Shown here: positions 37,093-46,329 of the stretch, piece by piece | Numbering within the stretch: position 1 is the first letter of the stretch | Layout: every line of letters begins with the position of its first letter | Assembly: GCA_002238505.1 (NCBI GenBank) | Contig: MPMM01000004.1 | Span: 156,608 to 220,607, forward strand | Direction: 5' to 3' | Source: SAR202 cluster bacterium bin22 | Lineage (GTDB): Bacteria; Chloroflexota; Dehalococcoidia; Lucifugimonadales; UBA3495 | DNA length: 64,000 nucleotides | Made by a program: the position numbers and the translations under genes | Notes under the pieces: generated by a model | Told to the model about the DNA's origin: nothing | Databases searched by the model: none | The model's input: the letters and a program-made list of their open reading frames with translations, nothing else

Positions 37093-38103
37093 CTATGCCA
37101 GAACGCCTTCCAGCCCGCCGTCCAGGTGTTTTTCCGCCAGCATGGTGAACTTGTCCACCTTGTGGTCGCTGTAAGCATTGGCCAGCCCCAGCAGGCTTCC
37201 CAGCGACTCGGCGACGTCCAGGGTGCCGCCTTCTACCAGCAGCAGTGACGCGTCCCTCTTTTGCGCCTCCACCCTGATGTACTCCGTGGGCTCTTCCCCG
37301 CCCGTAAGCACCAGGAATCCGGTATCGGACATCAGGCTGGCCATCTGAATGTCGGGTCTCTGCGCCCGGGTGATCACCGCCTGGTTGGCGTAACGCCCAA
37401 AGTAGTTGGGGCCCGAATCCATAATATTCCCGCCGATGAGGAACCGGTCAATCCACCGCTTCGGGTCCACTGGTTCCTGCACCCACTCCCCCTCCAGGAA
37501 CTTCGCCACCTGTTCCAGGGTAAAGGACAGCATTTCCCGGTCTTCCGGTATGGCCCCCAGGACAGGCAAGCCCCTGCTCTTTAGCGGGGCGACCAGCAGG
37601 TTTTCTACTTCTGTACGCCGGTGGCGGACCACGTTATTGATGACGACTCCGGACAGCCCGGCGCCGTACCGTTCGCACTCCTCGGACACAAGCTCTACCG
37701 CACCTGCCAGGTCCTGTCCCCCCGAGTGGGAATGTACCAGCAAAGCAGGCTGACCCGGGGGCAGCGCCGGAGCCTGCCACTCGACCAGAACCGTGTCGAA
37801 GGCCGCCTCCATTGCAGCAATAGCGTCGGCAACTTCCCTGGTTCGAGCTTCTGACATCCTGGTTGGAAGCTCGGTGACATCAACTGGCTGCGGCAATGGG
37901 GAAGGTACGCCTGCCTGGGGTGAACCCAGTGACTCCAGCATTCCCGCAACGAAACCCCGGTCGGGGTCATCCCCCGGGTTGGTGGACAATGGCTTGTAAT
38001 AGGCCACCCGTTTTCCCGCTCCCGCCAGGCGGCGGGCCAGGGCTCCCGCCAGGCAAGTCTTGCCCGAACCGGGCCGGGTGGAAACAATGTTAAGTGTAGC
38101 CAA
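37093..38103 (-). CDS. P-loop (BioD-like) and DRTGG-domain protein, phosphotransacetylase-related
   Basis: An N-terminal P-loop (TRPGSGKTCLAGALARRL) opens a BioD/CobB-like ATPase domain with AFDTVLVEWQAPA and VVINNV, and the C-terminal part (about residues 215-330) resembles a DRTGG domain (NQAVITRAQRPDIQMASLM, GFLVLTGGEEP). Such proteins resemble the N-terminal regulatory part of long phosphotransacetylases; their own function is unclear. The start is set at TTG 38103, giving MATLNIVSTRPGSGKT with GAGGGA upstream; the longer frame from ATG 38163 adds 20 unconserved-looking residues. Confidence 0.8.
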   Translation of the reverse strand: MATLNIVSTRPGSGKTCLAGALARRLAGAGKRVAYYKPLSTNPGDDPDRGFVAGMLESLGSPQAGVPSPLPQPVDVTELPTRMSEARTREVADAIAAMEAAFDTVLVEWQAPALPPGQPALLVHSHSGGQDLAGAVELVSEECERYGAGLSGVVINNVVRHRRTEVENLLVAPLKSRGLPVLGAIPEDREMLSFTLEQVAKFLEGEWVQEPVDPKRWIDRFLIGGNIMDSGPNYFGRYANQAVITRAQRPDIQMASLMSDTGFLVLTGGEEPTEYIRVEAQKRDASLLLVEGGTLDVAESLGSLLGLANAYSDHKVDKFTMLAEKHLDGGLEGVLA

Positions 38104-38250
38104 TGCCGCTTCCCTCGTCTTTCGTACTGCTGCAGAAATTTTATCATAGCCGGAAGCTGGCATTCTTGACCTCTTCGCGACAGAGTGGCGCCGGTACCCC
38201 TGTGTTAGAATTGGGCAAACTCAAACTGCCCCTGATAACGGAGTCTTTAT

Positions 38251-40920
38251 ATGGTTTCCATAGCCTGGGAAAAGGTCACCCTCTCCAATGGGTTGGACGT
38301 AATTCTTCACGAAGATCACTCGATACCCCTGGCATCCGTAAACGTCTGGTACCACGTTGGTTCCAAGAACGAAGTTCCTGGCCGTACCGGCTTCGCCCAC
38401 CTGTTTGAGCATGTTATGTTCGAGGGTTCCGGCCACCATAACAGCAGCCACTTCGAGCCCCTGCAGAAGGTGGGCGCCAACCTCAACGGTTCCACCAATT
38501 CCGACCGCACCAACTACTGGGAAGATGTCCCGTCCAATTACCTGGAACTGGCCCTGTGGCTCGAGTCCGACCGCATGGGATTCTTGCTGGACGCCCTGGA
38601 CCAGCAGCGGTTTGAGGTCCAGCGCGATGTGGTGAAGAACGAGCGCCGCCAGAGCTACGAGAATCGGCCCTACGGGATGGCCCAGTGGAATATCCAGGAG
38701 GCGGTGTTTCCCTTGCCTCACCCCTACCACTGGATGACCATTGGCTCCCAGGAAGACCTGGATGCGGCAAGCCTGGACGACATCAAGGACTTTTTCCGCC
38801 GTTTCTATTCACCCTCCAACGCCAGCCTGTCCATTGCCGGCGACATCAAGCGGGATGAGACTCTGGAAATGGTGAACCGCTACTTTGGAGATCTGCCCCC
38901 CGGGCCGCCGGTGCGCCGCATCGGGCGCTTTGACTCGGGCCTCGGTGGCCGCGTGGAACTGGAAATGCGGGACCGGGTTTCCCTGCCCCGACTGTACATC
39001 GTATGGCCCGCCCTGCCCGATAACGACCCCGATGAGGGCGCTCTGGAGATGTTGCGTGCCGTGCTGGCCGATGGCCAAAGCTCTCGCCTGTATCGCTCCC
39101 TGGTTTACGAAAAGCAGATTGCCCAGAGCGTGGGCGTGCGCAACCACTCGGCGGAGATTGCCGGTCAGTTCATAATCGAGGTGACTGCTGCCGCCGGCCA
39201 CTCGCTGGAAGAGGTGGAGGCGGCCGTCGATGCCGAGATTGACCGCATCTGGCGGGAGCCTCCTGCCGAAGAGGAATTGCAGCGGGCGCGAAACCGCCTG
39301 GAAAGCTCCCACTTCCGCCAGTTGGCCCGCATCGGCGGGTTTGGCGGCCGGGCCGACGTCCTCAACTACTATAACGTCCTCTACGGCGACCCCGATATGA
39401 TCAACACCGGTCTGGATAAGTACCTGGCCGTGCAGCGGGAGGACATCCTCCGGGTAGGTCCCAGAATTCTCGACCAGCGCCAGGTGCGCATGAAGGTGCT
39501 GCCCGAAGCCCCGCTGCAGGCAGCATCCACCACCGGCCTGGACCGCACGGTAATGCCGGATGCCGCGGACGAACCGGCATTTGTGCCTCCGGTTCCGGTC
39601 CACCGCGAACTGTCCAATGGGTTGAAGGTAACCGTGGTCGAAAAGCGCAGTCTCCCCATAGTGTCCTTCGCCCTCATATTCAAGGCGGGCGCAGTGACGG
39701 ATCCTCCTGGCAAGCCTGGCCTGTCCCTATTCACGTCCCAGATGCTGCCCGAAGGGACTTCATCCCGCTCCAGTCAGGACATCGCCAACGCCTTTGAATT
39801 CATCGGGGCAAGGCTCTCGACGGAGACCCGGAAGGAAATCAGCCTGCTCTCCACGGAGACCTTGGGGAAACACTGGACTACCGCGCTGGAACTGATGGCC
39901 GATGTGGCCCGCAACGCTACCTTCCCCGAACACGAGGTTGAGCGAATCCGGAGGGAACACCTGACTGACATTCGCCGGGGCAAGGATGATCCCACCTTCG
40001 TGGCGGAGCGCATCATCCCCGGGCTGGTATTTGGTCGGGAATCCCGTTACGGCCATCCATCCATGGGGACCGAAGAGTCGGTGGAAGCCTTCAGCGTGGC
40101 AGACCTGCAGAGCTACTTTGAAGCTTATTACCGGCCTGCAATGGCGAACCTGGTGGTAGTGGGCGACATTTCCCTGGACGAAGTTATGGCCGAGGCCGAA
40201 AAAGCCTTTGGTGACTGGCGGGACGTTGGCGCAAGCGCCGAATCTGCCAACGGCAGCTCCACCGGGCAGGAATCGGGGGTTGAGTCCACTACGATCTATC
40301 TCGTGGACAAGCCCGGAGCAGCCCAGTCTGTAATCAGGGCCGGCCACGACACTGTGCCTCGCAGCCATTCGGACTTTGGTCCATTGACCCTGCTTAACTT
40401 CTGCTTTGGGGGTCAATTCTCTGCCCGCCTTAACCAGAATCTCCGGCAGGACAAGGGTTACAGCTACGGCTTCAATTCAGGCATTTCCTGGTTCCAGGAG
40501 CCTTCGCTCCTGGTGGCCGGTGGCAGCGTTCAGACCGCCGTCACCAAAGAGTCCGTGGAAGAGACTCTCAAGGAATTCAGGGAAGTCCACTTGGACCGCC
40601 CGGTGACCGAAGAGGAACTGGAAGACGCCAAGGCTGGAATGATGTTGGGCTACCCCGCCGGTTTCGAGCGGCCCGGACAGGTGCTGTCGCAGGTCATCAA
40701 CCTGCTGGTCCACGACCTCCCTGACGACTACTTCCGCACCTTCAAGGACCGCATCACCTCCATATCCCTTGACGACGTCAGGAACGCGGGCCGGGAAAGA
40801 GTCCGTCCCCAGGAACTCCATGTGCTGGTTGTCGGCGACCGCTCCACGGTCGAACCGGGTCTGCGGGAACTCGACCTGCCGGTAGTGCTGCTCGACAGCG
40901 AAGGCGCAAAGCTGCCCTAA
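38251..40920 (+). CDS. M16 family zinc metallopeptidase, two-domain form
   Basis: An 889-residue protein with two M16 repeats. The first has the inverted zinc motif HLFEH (His50, Glu53, His54) and a downstream Glu in the NIQEAVFP region. The second half (from about residue 450: VHRELSNGLKVTVVEKRSLPIVSFAL) repeats the fold but lacks HxxEH, as expected of the inactive half. Homologues include processing peptidases and PqqF/YmxG-type enzymes. There is no signal peptide, so a cytoplasmic location is expected. It is divergent from the P-loop/DRTGG gene. Confidence 0.93.
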   Translation: MVSIAWEKVTLSNGLDVILHEDHSIPLASVNVWYHVGSKNEVPGRTGFAHLFEHVMFEGSGHHNSSHFEPLQKVGANLNGSTNSDRTNYWEDVPSNYLELALWLESDRMGFLLDALDQQRFEVQRDVVKNERRQSYENRPYGMAQWNIQEAVFPLPHPYHWMTIGSQEDLDAASLDDIKDFFRRFYSPSNASLSIAGDIKRDETLEMVNRYFGDLPPGPPVRRIGRFDSGLGGRVELEMRDRVSLPRLYIVWPALPDNDPDEGALEMLRAVLADGQSSRLYRSLVYEKQIAQSVGVRNHSAEIAGQFIIEVTAAAGHSLEEVEAAVDAEIDRIWREPPAEEELQRARNRLESSHFRQLARIGGFGGRADVLNYYNVLYGDPDMINTGLDKYLAVQREDILRVGPRILDQRQVRMKVLPEAPLQAASTTGLDRTVMPDAADEPAFVPPVPVHRELSNGLKVTVVEKRSLPIVSFALIFKAGAVTDPPGKPGLSLFTSQMLPEGTSSRSSQDIANAFEFIGARLSTETRKEISLLSTETLGKHWTTALELMADVARNATFPEHEVERIRREHLTDIRRGKDDPTFVAERIIPGLVFGRESRYGHPSMGTEESVEAFSVADLQSYFEAYYRPAMANLVVVGDISLDEVMAEAEKAFGDWRDVGASAESANGSSTGQESGVESTTIYLVDKPGAAQSVIRAGHDTVPRSHSDFGPLTLLNFCFGGQFSARLNQNLRQDKGYSYGFNSGISWFQEPSLLVAGGSVQTAVTKESVEETLKEFREVHLDRPVTEEELEDAKAGMMLGYPAGFERPGQVLSQVINLLVHDLPDDYFRTFKDRITSISLDDVRNAGRERVRPQELHVLVVGDRSTVEPGLRELDLPVVLLDSEGAKLP

Positions 40921-40929
40921 AAGTTCAAA

Positions 40930-41571
40930 CATGGATGGACAGGATACACAGGATTTCGCTTGACCTAAGCCATGACTCAAAGGAGAAGGAACAACCTTTA
41001 CGATGACCTTACGCAGTCCATAATTGGTTGCGCCTTTGAAGTCATCAACGAACTGGGCAGTGGGTTCCTGGAGTCAGTCTATGAGAATGCCATGGTGCTG
41101 GCCTTGTCGGAAGCGGGCTTGCCCGTACAATCGCAAGTGCCCATCCCTGTAACATTCCGTGGTAAACGGGTGGGAGATTTCTACGCTGATTTGCTGGTGG
41201 ACGGGAAAGTAATTGTTGAATTGAAGGCAGTCAGGGCCATTATTCCCGAGCATCAGGCGCAGACAATCAACTACCTGAACGCCACGGGAATCGAAGTTGG
41301 TCTGCTGATAAACTTTGGCAATCCCAGGCTTGAACTAAAGCGCTTCACCAGAAGCCGGAGACCGCTCTCACCTTCCGATGGCTGAAGCACCAGTGCAGAA
41401 GTCAACCTTGAGATCAACCAACCAGAAAATCCTGTCCATCCTGTCCATCCATGTCTGAATCCCTACCCCAACTCCCGCAAAGCCCTCCGCTGCGCCGCGA
41501 ACAAGGACTCCATCCCCCTTTAAGTCCTGGCTTAGGTCAAGCCAAAATCCTGTCCATCCTGTCCATCCATG
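40930..41571 (+). mobile_element. GxxExxY gene cassette bounded by about 42-bp inverted repeats
   Basis: Left end 40930-40971 (CATGGATGGACAGGAT...CTTGACCTAAGCC) is repeated in inverse at 41529-41571 (GGCTTAGGTCAAG...ATCCTGTCCATCCATG) with only a few differences. A second, shorter right-end copy lies at 41426-41454. Only one gene, a GxxExxY protein, lies between. No transposase is inside. Confidence 0.7.
40972..41385 (+). CDS. GxxExxY family protein (PD-(D/E)xK-like)
   Basis: The 137-residue protein contains the name-giving motif GSGFLESVYENAM (residues 28-40) and the nuclease-like segment FYADLLVDGKVIVELKAV (D and ExK near residues 68-83), then QTINYLNATGIEVGLLINFG. The PD-(D/E)xK resemblance suggests a nuclease fold; function is unproven. 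The ATG abuts the left inverted repeat directly, so start and element are linked. Confidence 0.88.
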   Translation: MTQRRRNNLYDDLTQSIIGCAFEVINELGSGFLESVYENAMVLALSEAGLPVQSQVPIPVTFRGKRVGDFYADLLVDGKVIVELKAVRAIIPEHQAQTINYLNATGIEVGLLINFGNPRLELKRFTRSRRPLSPSDG

Positions 41572-41652
41572 TCTGAATCCCTGTCTGAATCCCTACCCCA
41601 ACTCCCCCAAAGCCCTCCGCTGCGCCGCGAACAAAGTCTCCATCCCCCTCGC
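41455..41652. repeat. Duplicated 3' end of rph with cassette end
   Basis: 41455-41517 repeats 41588-41650 almost exactly (CTGAATCCCTACCCCAACTC, then AAAGCCCTCCGCTGCGCCGC). The second copy is the living 3' end of rph; the first is a non-functional duplicate next to the GxxExxY gene. The spacing is 133 bases. Confidence 0.85.
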
Positions 41653-42318
41653 TGCCAGCGCCAGCGCCTCCTCCGCTCTCTGCCGGGGAAAGGGCGCCCC
41701 CTCGGTGGCCCCTTGTAACTCCACCAATTCTCCCCGGTCAGTCATCACCACGTTGAAATCAACCTGGGCGTCGAAGTCTTCCCGGTAGCAAAGGTCCAGC
41801 AGCAGTTCGTCTTCAACCAGGCCCACGCTTACCGCCGCCACTGCGCTGTGCAGAGGGACGCGTCGCACCACCCGATTGTCCACCAGAATCTTCATTGCCT
41901 GGTAAAGTGCCACGTAGGCTCCGGTTATGGCAGCGGTTCGCGTGCCGCCATCCGCCTGTATCACATCGCAGTCAATGGTTACCGTGCGTTCTCCCAGCGC
42001 TTCCAGATCGGTTACGGCCCGCAGGGAGCGGCCGATGAGGCGCTGAATTTCCTGGGAGCGTCCGCTTATGCGGCCGGTGTCCCGGTCCCGAGCTGTTCTT
42101 GTATTGGTGGAACGGGGAAGCATGTTGTACTCGGCTGTCACCCACCCTTGCCCCTGGCCTCGCAGGAACTGGGGTACCCGCTCCTCCATCGACGCCGCGC
42201 AAAGAACCCGGGTCAGTCCCGTGTCAATCAGTGCAGAGCCTTCAGCGAACCGCTGGTAGCCGGGGGTAATGGTAATGGGTCGAGTCTGGTCCCAGCTCCG
42301 ACCGTCATGTCTGGTCAA
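41593..42318 (-). CDS. rph: Ribonuclease PH
   Basis: RNase PH trims tRNA 3' ends phosphorolytically. The 241-residue length is standard. RHDGRSWDQTRPITITPGY begins the protein, followed by SGRSQEIQRLIGRSLRAVTDL near residue 82 (phosphate-contacting Arg), DCDVIQADGGTRTAAITGAYVAL near 117 (partly quoted), and a C-terminal helix. The stop codon lies in sequence duplicated downstream (see the 133-bp duplication), which could have changed the last residues. Confidence 0.95.
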   Translation of the reverse strand: MTRHDGRSWDQTRPITITPGYQRFAEGSALIDTGLTRVLCAASMEERVPQFLRGQGQGWVTAEYNMLPRSTNTRTARDRDTGRISGRSQEIQRLIGRSLRAVTDLEALGERTVTIDCDVIQADGGTRTAAITGAYVALYQAMKILVDNRVVRRVPLHSAVAAVSVGLVEDELLLDLCYREDFDAQVDFNVVMTDRGELVELQGATEGAPFPRQRAEEALALAARGMETLFAAQRRALGELG

Positions 42319-42507
42319 GGTGTCGTCTCCTGTTAATTCAAGGTTGCCTTTTCTGGATGTCCGCTTCGTAGCACACTGCCCCCTCGCCTTCGCCTCGCCC
42401 GCATTGTACCGGAAAGGCGCCCCAGGGCAGTCCTGTGCCTTCGAGATTATATAACCTTGACCACGTACCCGGCCGAAACTGGGAAGACGCGGACATGTTC
42501 GTCCCTA

Positions 42508-42651
42508 AAGACTATCTCAAAATCCTTCCCCCCCGACGGCGAAAGGTTAGAGCCTGTCCTGAGCCTGCCGAAGGAATGGCGGTGAAAAGCAATCTCTCTC
42601 GCTCTCGCATTTGCCCAATGCTCTGCCTTCAACAATTTTGAGATAGTTTCT
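42508..42651. repeat. Family A repeat, full length
   Basis: Begins AAGACTATCTCAAAATCC and ends AATTTTGAGATAGTTTCT, an imperfect terminal inverted repeat. It contains the REP palindrome, GAGCCTGTCCTGAGCCTGCC and the GCAATCTCTC tail. It ends 15 bases before the comEC stop codon, between comEC and rph. Confidence 0.85.
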
Positions 42652-42665
42652 CAACTGCCATTCGA

Positions 42666-45191
42666 TTACCGGTCCGTCTCCACCCATAGCCGCGCTCCGT
42701 CGGTGGTGAAGTGGATTGTTCCCTGGGTTGCGGTACTGTAGATATTCCCTTCGCCCACTGCCTCACTCAATCTTTCCAGTACCTCCGGGTGAGGGTGCCC
42801 ATACTGGTTATCTGCTCCGGCGGAGACTACGGCCCAGCGGGGTTGCACTGCCCGCAGGAATGCCCGGGTAGTTGACGAGTTGCTTCCGTGGTGCCCTGCT
42901 TTCAGGACTTCGCTCTCCAGGCCTTCACCCTTCCGTACGAGGTATCGTTCAGCCTCCTCTTCAATGTCACCGGTAAGCAGGAAGCTCAGTTCCCCGTAGG
43001 TTAAACGCAGGACAAGGCTGTTGTTGTTGGAGTCCCACGCCGGCCCCCTCAAGGGAACTGCCGGCGGGTGCAGAACCTCAAGGGAAACACCCTCCTCCAG
43101 CGACAGCGTCTGGCCTTCGCTTAGTTGCTTCACGTGATGTCCGCTATCGGCCAGAGCTTTTCTCCACTGGGGGTACAGGTGACTGTCGGAATCAGGGGTG
43201 CCCGCCACGACCGTCTTGGGCTGGAAGTTCTCCAAAACTCTCAGCAGTCCCCGGCTGTGGTCCGCATCCAGGTGAGTGGCGGCGACCAAATCCAGGCGCC
43301 GGTCCCACCGTGGCAAATGATGTGACAGGGCCCGCGTCGCCCCGTTATAGTCGGGGCCGCCATCCACCAGAGCCCGCCTTCCCCCGGGTGTAACTATCAG
43401 GGCCGAGTCTCCCTGTCCCACGTCGATGAAATACACGTGCAGTCTGCCGTCACTGCCCTCCAGCGTGTCAAACAAAAGGTAGAAAAGGCTTGCCAGCAAG
43501 ACCAGTCCCACGCCGACCAGGGCCGGGTAAGCCCTCTGTGGCGTCTCCCCCCAGACAGCGGGGGACGACTGACCCCCTGAAACCGGCTTCAGGCCCAGCC
43601 TTCCCTGGACCCTCGTACGGTAAAAGTGAGTGTCCGACAGTACCAGCGCACCCAGAAACAGGCCATACCACACCAGCAGCAGGCCCGAACCTGTGGTGGC
43701 GACCCCCACTGTCCATTTGGGAGCCAGTTCCACCACGCTCATCAAGGCTGACAGGGGAATTGACCCCGTCATGCCAACCAGTTGTCCCGGGAGTGGGTGA
43801 ATTGCCCCCGCCACCCCAGCGGCCAGGCCGCCCACCAGGGCAAACGGCAGCAATGGCGTGGCCAGGATGGTTGCCGGAATACCCAGCAGCGGAAACTGCC
43901 CGAAATGGAGGGCAACCAGGGGAAAGGTAGCCAGGGTAGCCGCAGCCGAAATAATAACACCGGAGACCAGCCAACCCAGTCCTGCGCCTGTGGTCTGCGC
44001 CCCTGGCCACTGGCGCTGCGCCACGCAGACCGTAATGCTCCGCGAAACCGCTTCCTGCCAGGGCAGCGCCAGAACGATTCCCGCCATGGCGGCAAAGCTC
44101 AGCTGAAAGGAAATCTGGGTGACCACTTCCGGGTCCACCGCAGTCATGATCACCACGCTCAGGGCCAGGGCCGGGAGCAGCGATTCCCGGGGCCTTCCCA
44201 GGCCGACGGCGGCCAGGTAAACGCTGCCCATAATGGCCGCTCTTACCACCGAAGCCGGCGCTCCGCTGATGACCACGTACGCCCACAGGACGGCCAGGGC
44301 CATGACCACCGGCATGACCGTGTGCCTGCCCAGCGCCCACTGGAAAGTACCGAGGCTCAGCAGCAACAGGATTCCCAGGTGCAGCCCCGAAATGGCCAGC
44401 AGATGGGAGGTTCCGGACTGGCGAAAATCCTCGACCACTTCATCGGGAAGCTGTCCCCGTAACCCCAGCAGCAAAGCCTGGGCCAGGGCAGCCTCCCGGG
44501 GAGGAAGCGACCGCTCCAGCCCGTCGGCCAGGGTTCGACGAAGTCCGAAGATGCTTTTCAGAACACGGTCGCGCGCTTCGGCCGGCGTCAGTCCTCCGCC
44601 ATCTTTCGAATCCCCGTTTCCCACTAGGGTCGATGCATCCGCCCAGAAAACTCCGTGAATACCCTTGTTTTCCAGGTAGGCCGGGTAGTCAAACCCCTCA
44701 ATTGGCTCCGGCTGTTGCAGCGTGCCGGCCAACTCCACCCTGTCTCCGAATTGGTAGTAAGGCAGACCCCTTCGTGCGGGCAGCTCTTCTGGCGGATGGG
44801 CGTAAACGATCAGCCGGGTGTTGGCTGCCTCCCACTCCATGCCGGCTCGGTGGGGCTGGGAGGAGACAGCCTGCGCCTCCAGCGTGAACTTAATGCGGGT
44901 AGCGGTAAGCTCTGGGTCACTGGCGATTCGTCCCTGCACGTATGCCTGGTTGTCCCAATCTATTGGCAAAAGAGTGGGCTCCGGCTGGGATGCCTCAAGT
45001 CGCCACATCCCCAGCAGGCAAACTGCCAGTAGCGCTGCGGGCCAGGAGGCAATCCTGGCTGCGCGACACAAAAGCGCAAGACTCAGAAACAGGCCGGCAA
45101 CGAGCAGCAGTGGTAAGGGGGCGGCATCGTACCAGTAGTATGCCAGCGCCATGCCCGCCAGCCATGCCGCTGCCAGCGCGGAAAGCTTCAT
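42666..45191 (-). CDS. comEC: DNA internalization-related competence protein ComEC/Rec2
   Basis: An 841-residue membrane protein. N-terminal spans and an OB-like DUF4131 region occupy residues 1-215. The Competence core domain with SHLLAISGLHLGILLLLSLG near 262 fills the middle. The C-terminal metallo-beta-lactamase domain (about 575-830) has YFIDVGQGDSALIVTPGG, THLDADHSRGLLRVLENF and KAGHHGSNSSTTRAFL. It forms the channel that moves single-stranded DNA inward during transformation. It lies 55 bases after comEA and is probably in the same operon. Confidence 0.95.
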   Translation of the reverse strand: MKLSALAAAWLAGMALAYYWYDAAPLPLLLVAGLFLSLALLCRAARIASWPAALLAVCLLGMWRLEASQPEPTLLPIDWDNQAYVQGRIASDPELTATRIKFTLEAQAVSSQPHRAGMEWEAANTRLIVYAHPPEELPARRGLPYYQFGDRVELAGTLQQPEPIEGFDYPAYLENKGIHGVFWADASTLVGNGDSKDGGGLTPAEARDRVLKSIFGLRRTLADGLERSLPPREAALAQALLLGLRGQLPDEVVEDFRQSGTSHLLAISGLHLGILLLLSLGTFQWALGRHTVMPVVMALAVLWAYVVISGAPASVVRAAIMGSVYLAAVGLGRPRESLLPALALSVVIMTAVDPEVVTQISFQLSFAAMAGIVLALPWQEAVSRSITVCVAQRQWPGAQTTGAGLGWLVSGVIISAAATLATFPLVALHFGQFPLLGIPATILATPLLPFALVGGLAAGVAGAIHPLPGQLVGMTGSIPLSALMSVVELAPKWTVGVATTGSGLLLVWYGLFLGALVLSDTHFYRTRVQGRLGLKPVSGGQSSPAVWGETPQRAYPALVGVGLVLLASLFYLLFDTLEGSDGRLHVYFIDVGQGDSALIVTPGGRRALVDGGPDYNGATRALSHHLPRWDRRLDLVAATHLDADHSRGLLRVLENFQPKTVVAGTPDSDSHLYPQWRKALADSGHHVKQLSEGQTLSLEEGVSLEVLHPPAVPLRGPAWDSNNNSLVLRLTYGELSFLLTGDIEEEAERYLVRKGEGLESEVLKAGHHGSNSSTTRAFLRAVQPRWAVVSAGADNQYGHPHPEVLERLSEAVGEGNIYSTATQGTIHFTTDGARLWVETDR

Positions 45192-45247
45192 TCGGTTCCA
45201 GGGGTTATTGGGACTCAGCAGTGGTCAATACTCGTATCGCCGGTTCT

Positions 45248-46006
45248 TCAGGGATTTTCCCCAACAGTAATCAGTCCCCGAAGGTTGTCCAGGATGCCCT
45301 GCCCGATCCCAGAAACAGCGGTGATTTCCTCGACCGCCGTGAACGGTCCGTTTTGCTCACGGAACGCGATAATCGCCTTGGAACGCGCCGGCCCAATCCC
45401 CGGCAAAGTTTCAAGCTCGGATTGGGTGGCTCTGTTGAGGTCAACCAACCCGCCCAATTCATCGCCCGGGGTCTGCTCCTCTTCCACCGGGGGATCAGTT
45501 TCTTCCTTCGCAAAGTCTATCGCCAGTGGAGGGAATCTCTTGTCCCTCTCTCCTTCGGTTACCGTGGCTAAACCGGGCTCAGTTTCCTGCGGTGACAGCT
45601 TGACCGGAATGTAGTAATACCCTTCGTCTTCTACCCGCGCCGCCAGGTTCACCGCTTCCAGGTCAGCATCCTCCGCAGCCCCGCCGGCAGCCTCCACGGC
45701 GTCCACCAGGCGGTCCCCCTGCCCCAGTTCATAAACCCCTGGCTGGCCCACGGCTCCAGCCACATAAACTCTCAAGGCCGACTCTACCGGTTCAGGCAAA
45801 GACTCCGGAGAAGCCGTGGCAGCCTCGCCACCTCCTTCTGTCCCAGCGGCTGACTCGTCACTCGATTCAGTCCCTTGCGTGGACGGCCCCGTCAGTTCTA
45901 CCAGGCTGTCGTCTTCCGCCGAGTAATAGACGTACAGGAAAAGGCCCAGGAGAACTATGCCCAGGCCTCCCAGTGACGCGATAGTGACCTTCCTGGCTAT
46001 GGACAA
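45248..46006 (-). CDS. comEA: ComEA-like DNA-binding protein (SLBB and helix-hairpin-helix)
   Basis: A 252-residue protein: one N-terminal membrane anchor (residues 8-30), a low-complexity linker (30-75), an SLBB domain (VYVAGAVGQPGVYELGQGDR near 85), a second linker, and a C-terminal helix-hairpin-helix domain (VDLNRATQSELETLPGIGPARSKAI, ISGIG-like AVSGIGQGILDNL). It binds incoming double-stranded DNA outside the membrane and passes it to ComEC. Confidence 0.93.
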   Translation of the reverse strand: MSIARKVTIASLGGLGIVLLGLFLYVYYSAEDDSLVELTGPSTQGTESSDESAAGTEGGGEAATASPESLPEPVESALRVYVAGAVGQPGVYELGQGDRLVDAVEAAGGAAEDADLEAVNLAARVEDEGYYYIPVKLSPQETEPGLATVTEGERDKRFPPLAIDFAKEETDPPVEEEQTPGDELGGLVDLNRATQSELETLPGIGPARSKAIIAFREQNGPFTAVEEITAVSGIGQGILDNLRGLITVGENP

Positions 46007-46329
46007 ATTTTGGACCCTGTCCTCGCTGGCTTGCCGGACCTGTCAGACGTCGGCTCAGATAACCGGGTGCTGCCAGCATTATTCTGCCGTATTCGACGGT
46101 TTGGTTACGGAATTATATACAAGCAAGCCCCAAAATACCCGAATACATAGCCTTGTAAGACTATATGAGCAACGCCCCCGAGCCCTGAACGATGGAAATG
46201 GGCGTGGCTGGGTCGGAACAATTTGCCCCTGGCCCTTGCGCCTACGGAAGCTGGTAGTATAATCGCCTTAAGAGTTCCGGTTATCGGAAATTACCTGGCT
46301 GACTTTACGATTAAGGGAGGAAAAGAGCT
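46007..46329. other. Divergent intergenic region between comEA and an unknown gene
   Basis: The region carries at least one promoter (46236-46263) and, near 46130, an AT-rich stretch on the comEA side. No repeat or hairpin stands out and no gene is supported. Confidence 0.5.
46236..46263 (+). promoter_or_regulatory. Putative promoter for the gene at 46330
   Basis: TTGCGC (46236-46241), 16-base spacer and a perfect TATAAT (46258-46263). Transcription would start near 46270, leaving a leader of about 60 bases. Confidence 0.5.

Noticed and set aside
38166..38211. Promoter TTGACC...TAGAAT before the M16 peptidase gene
   Set aside because: The spacer is 34 bases, too long for sigma70 recognition.
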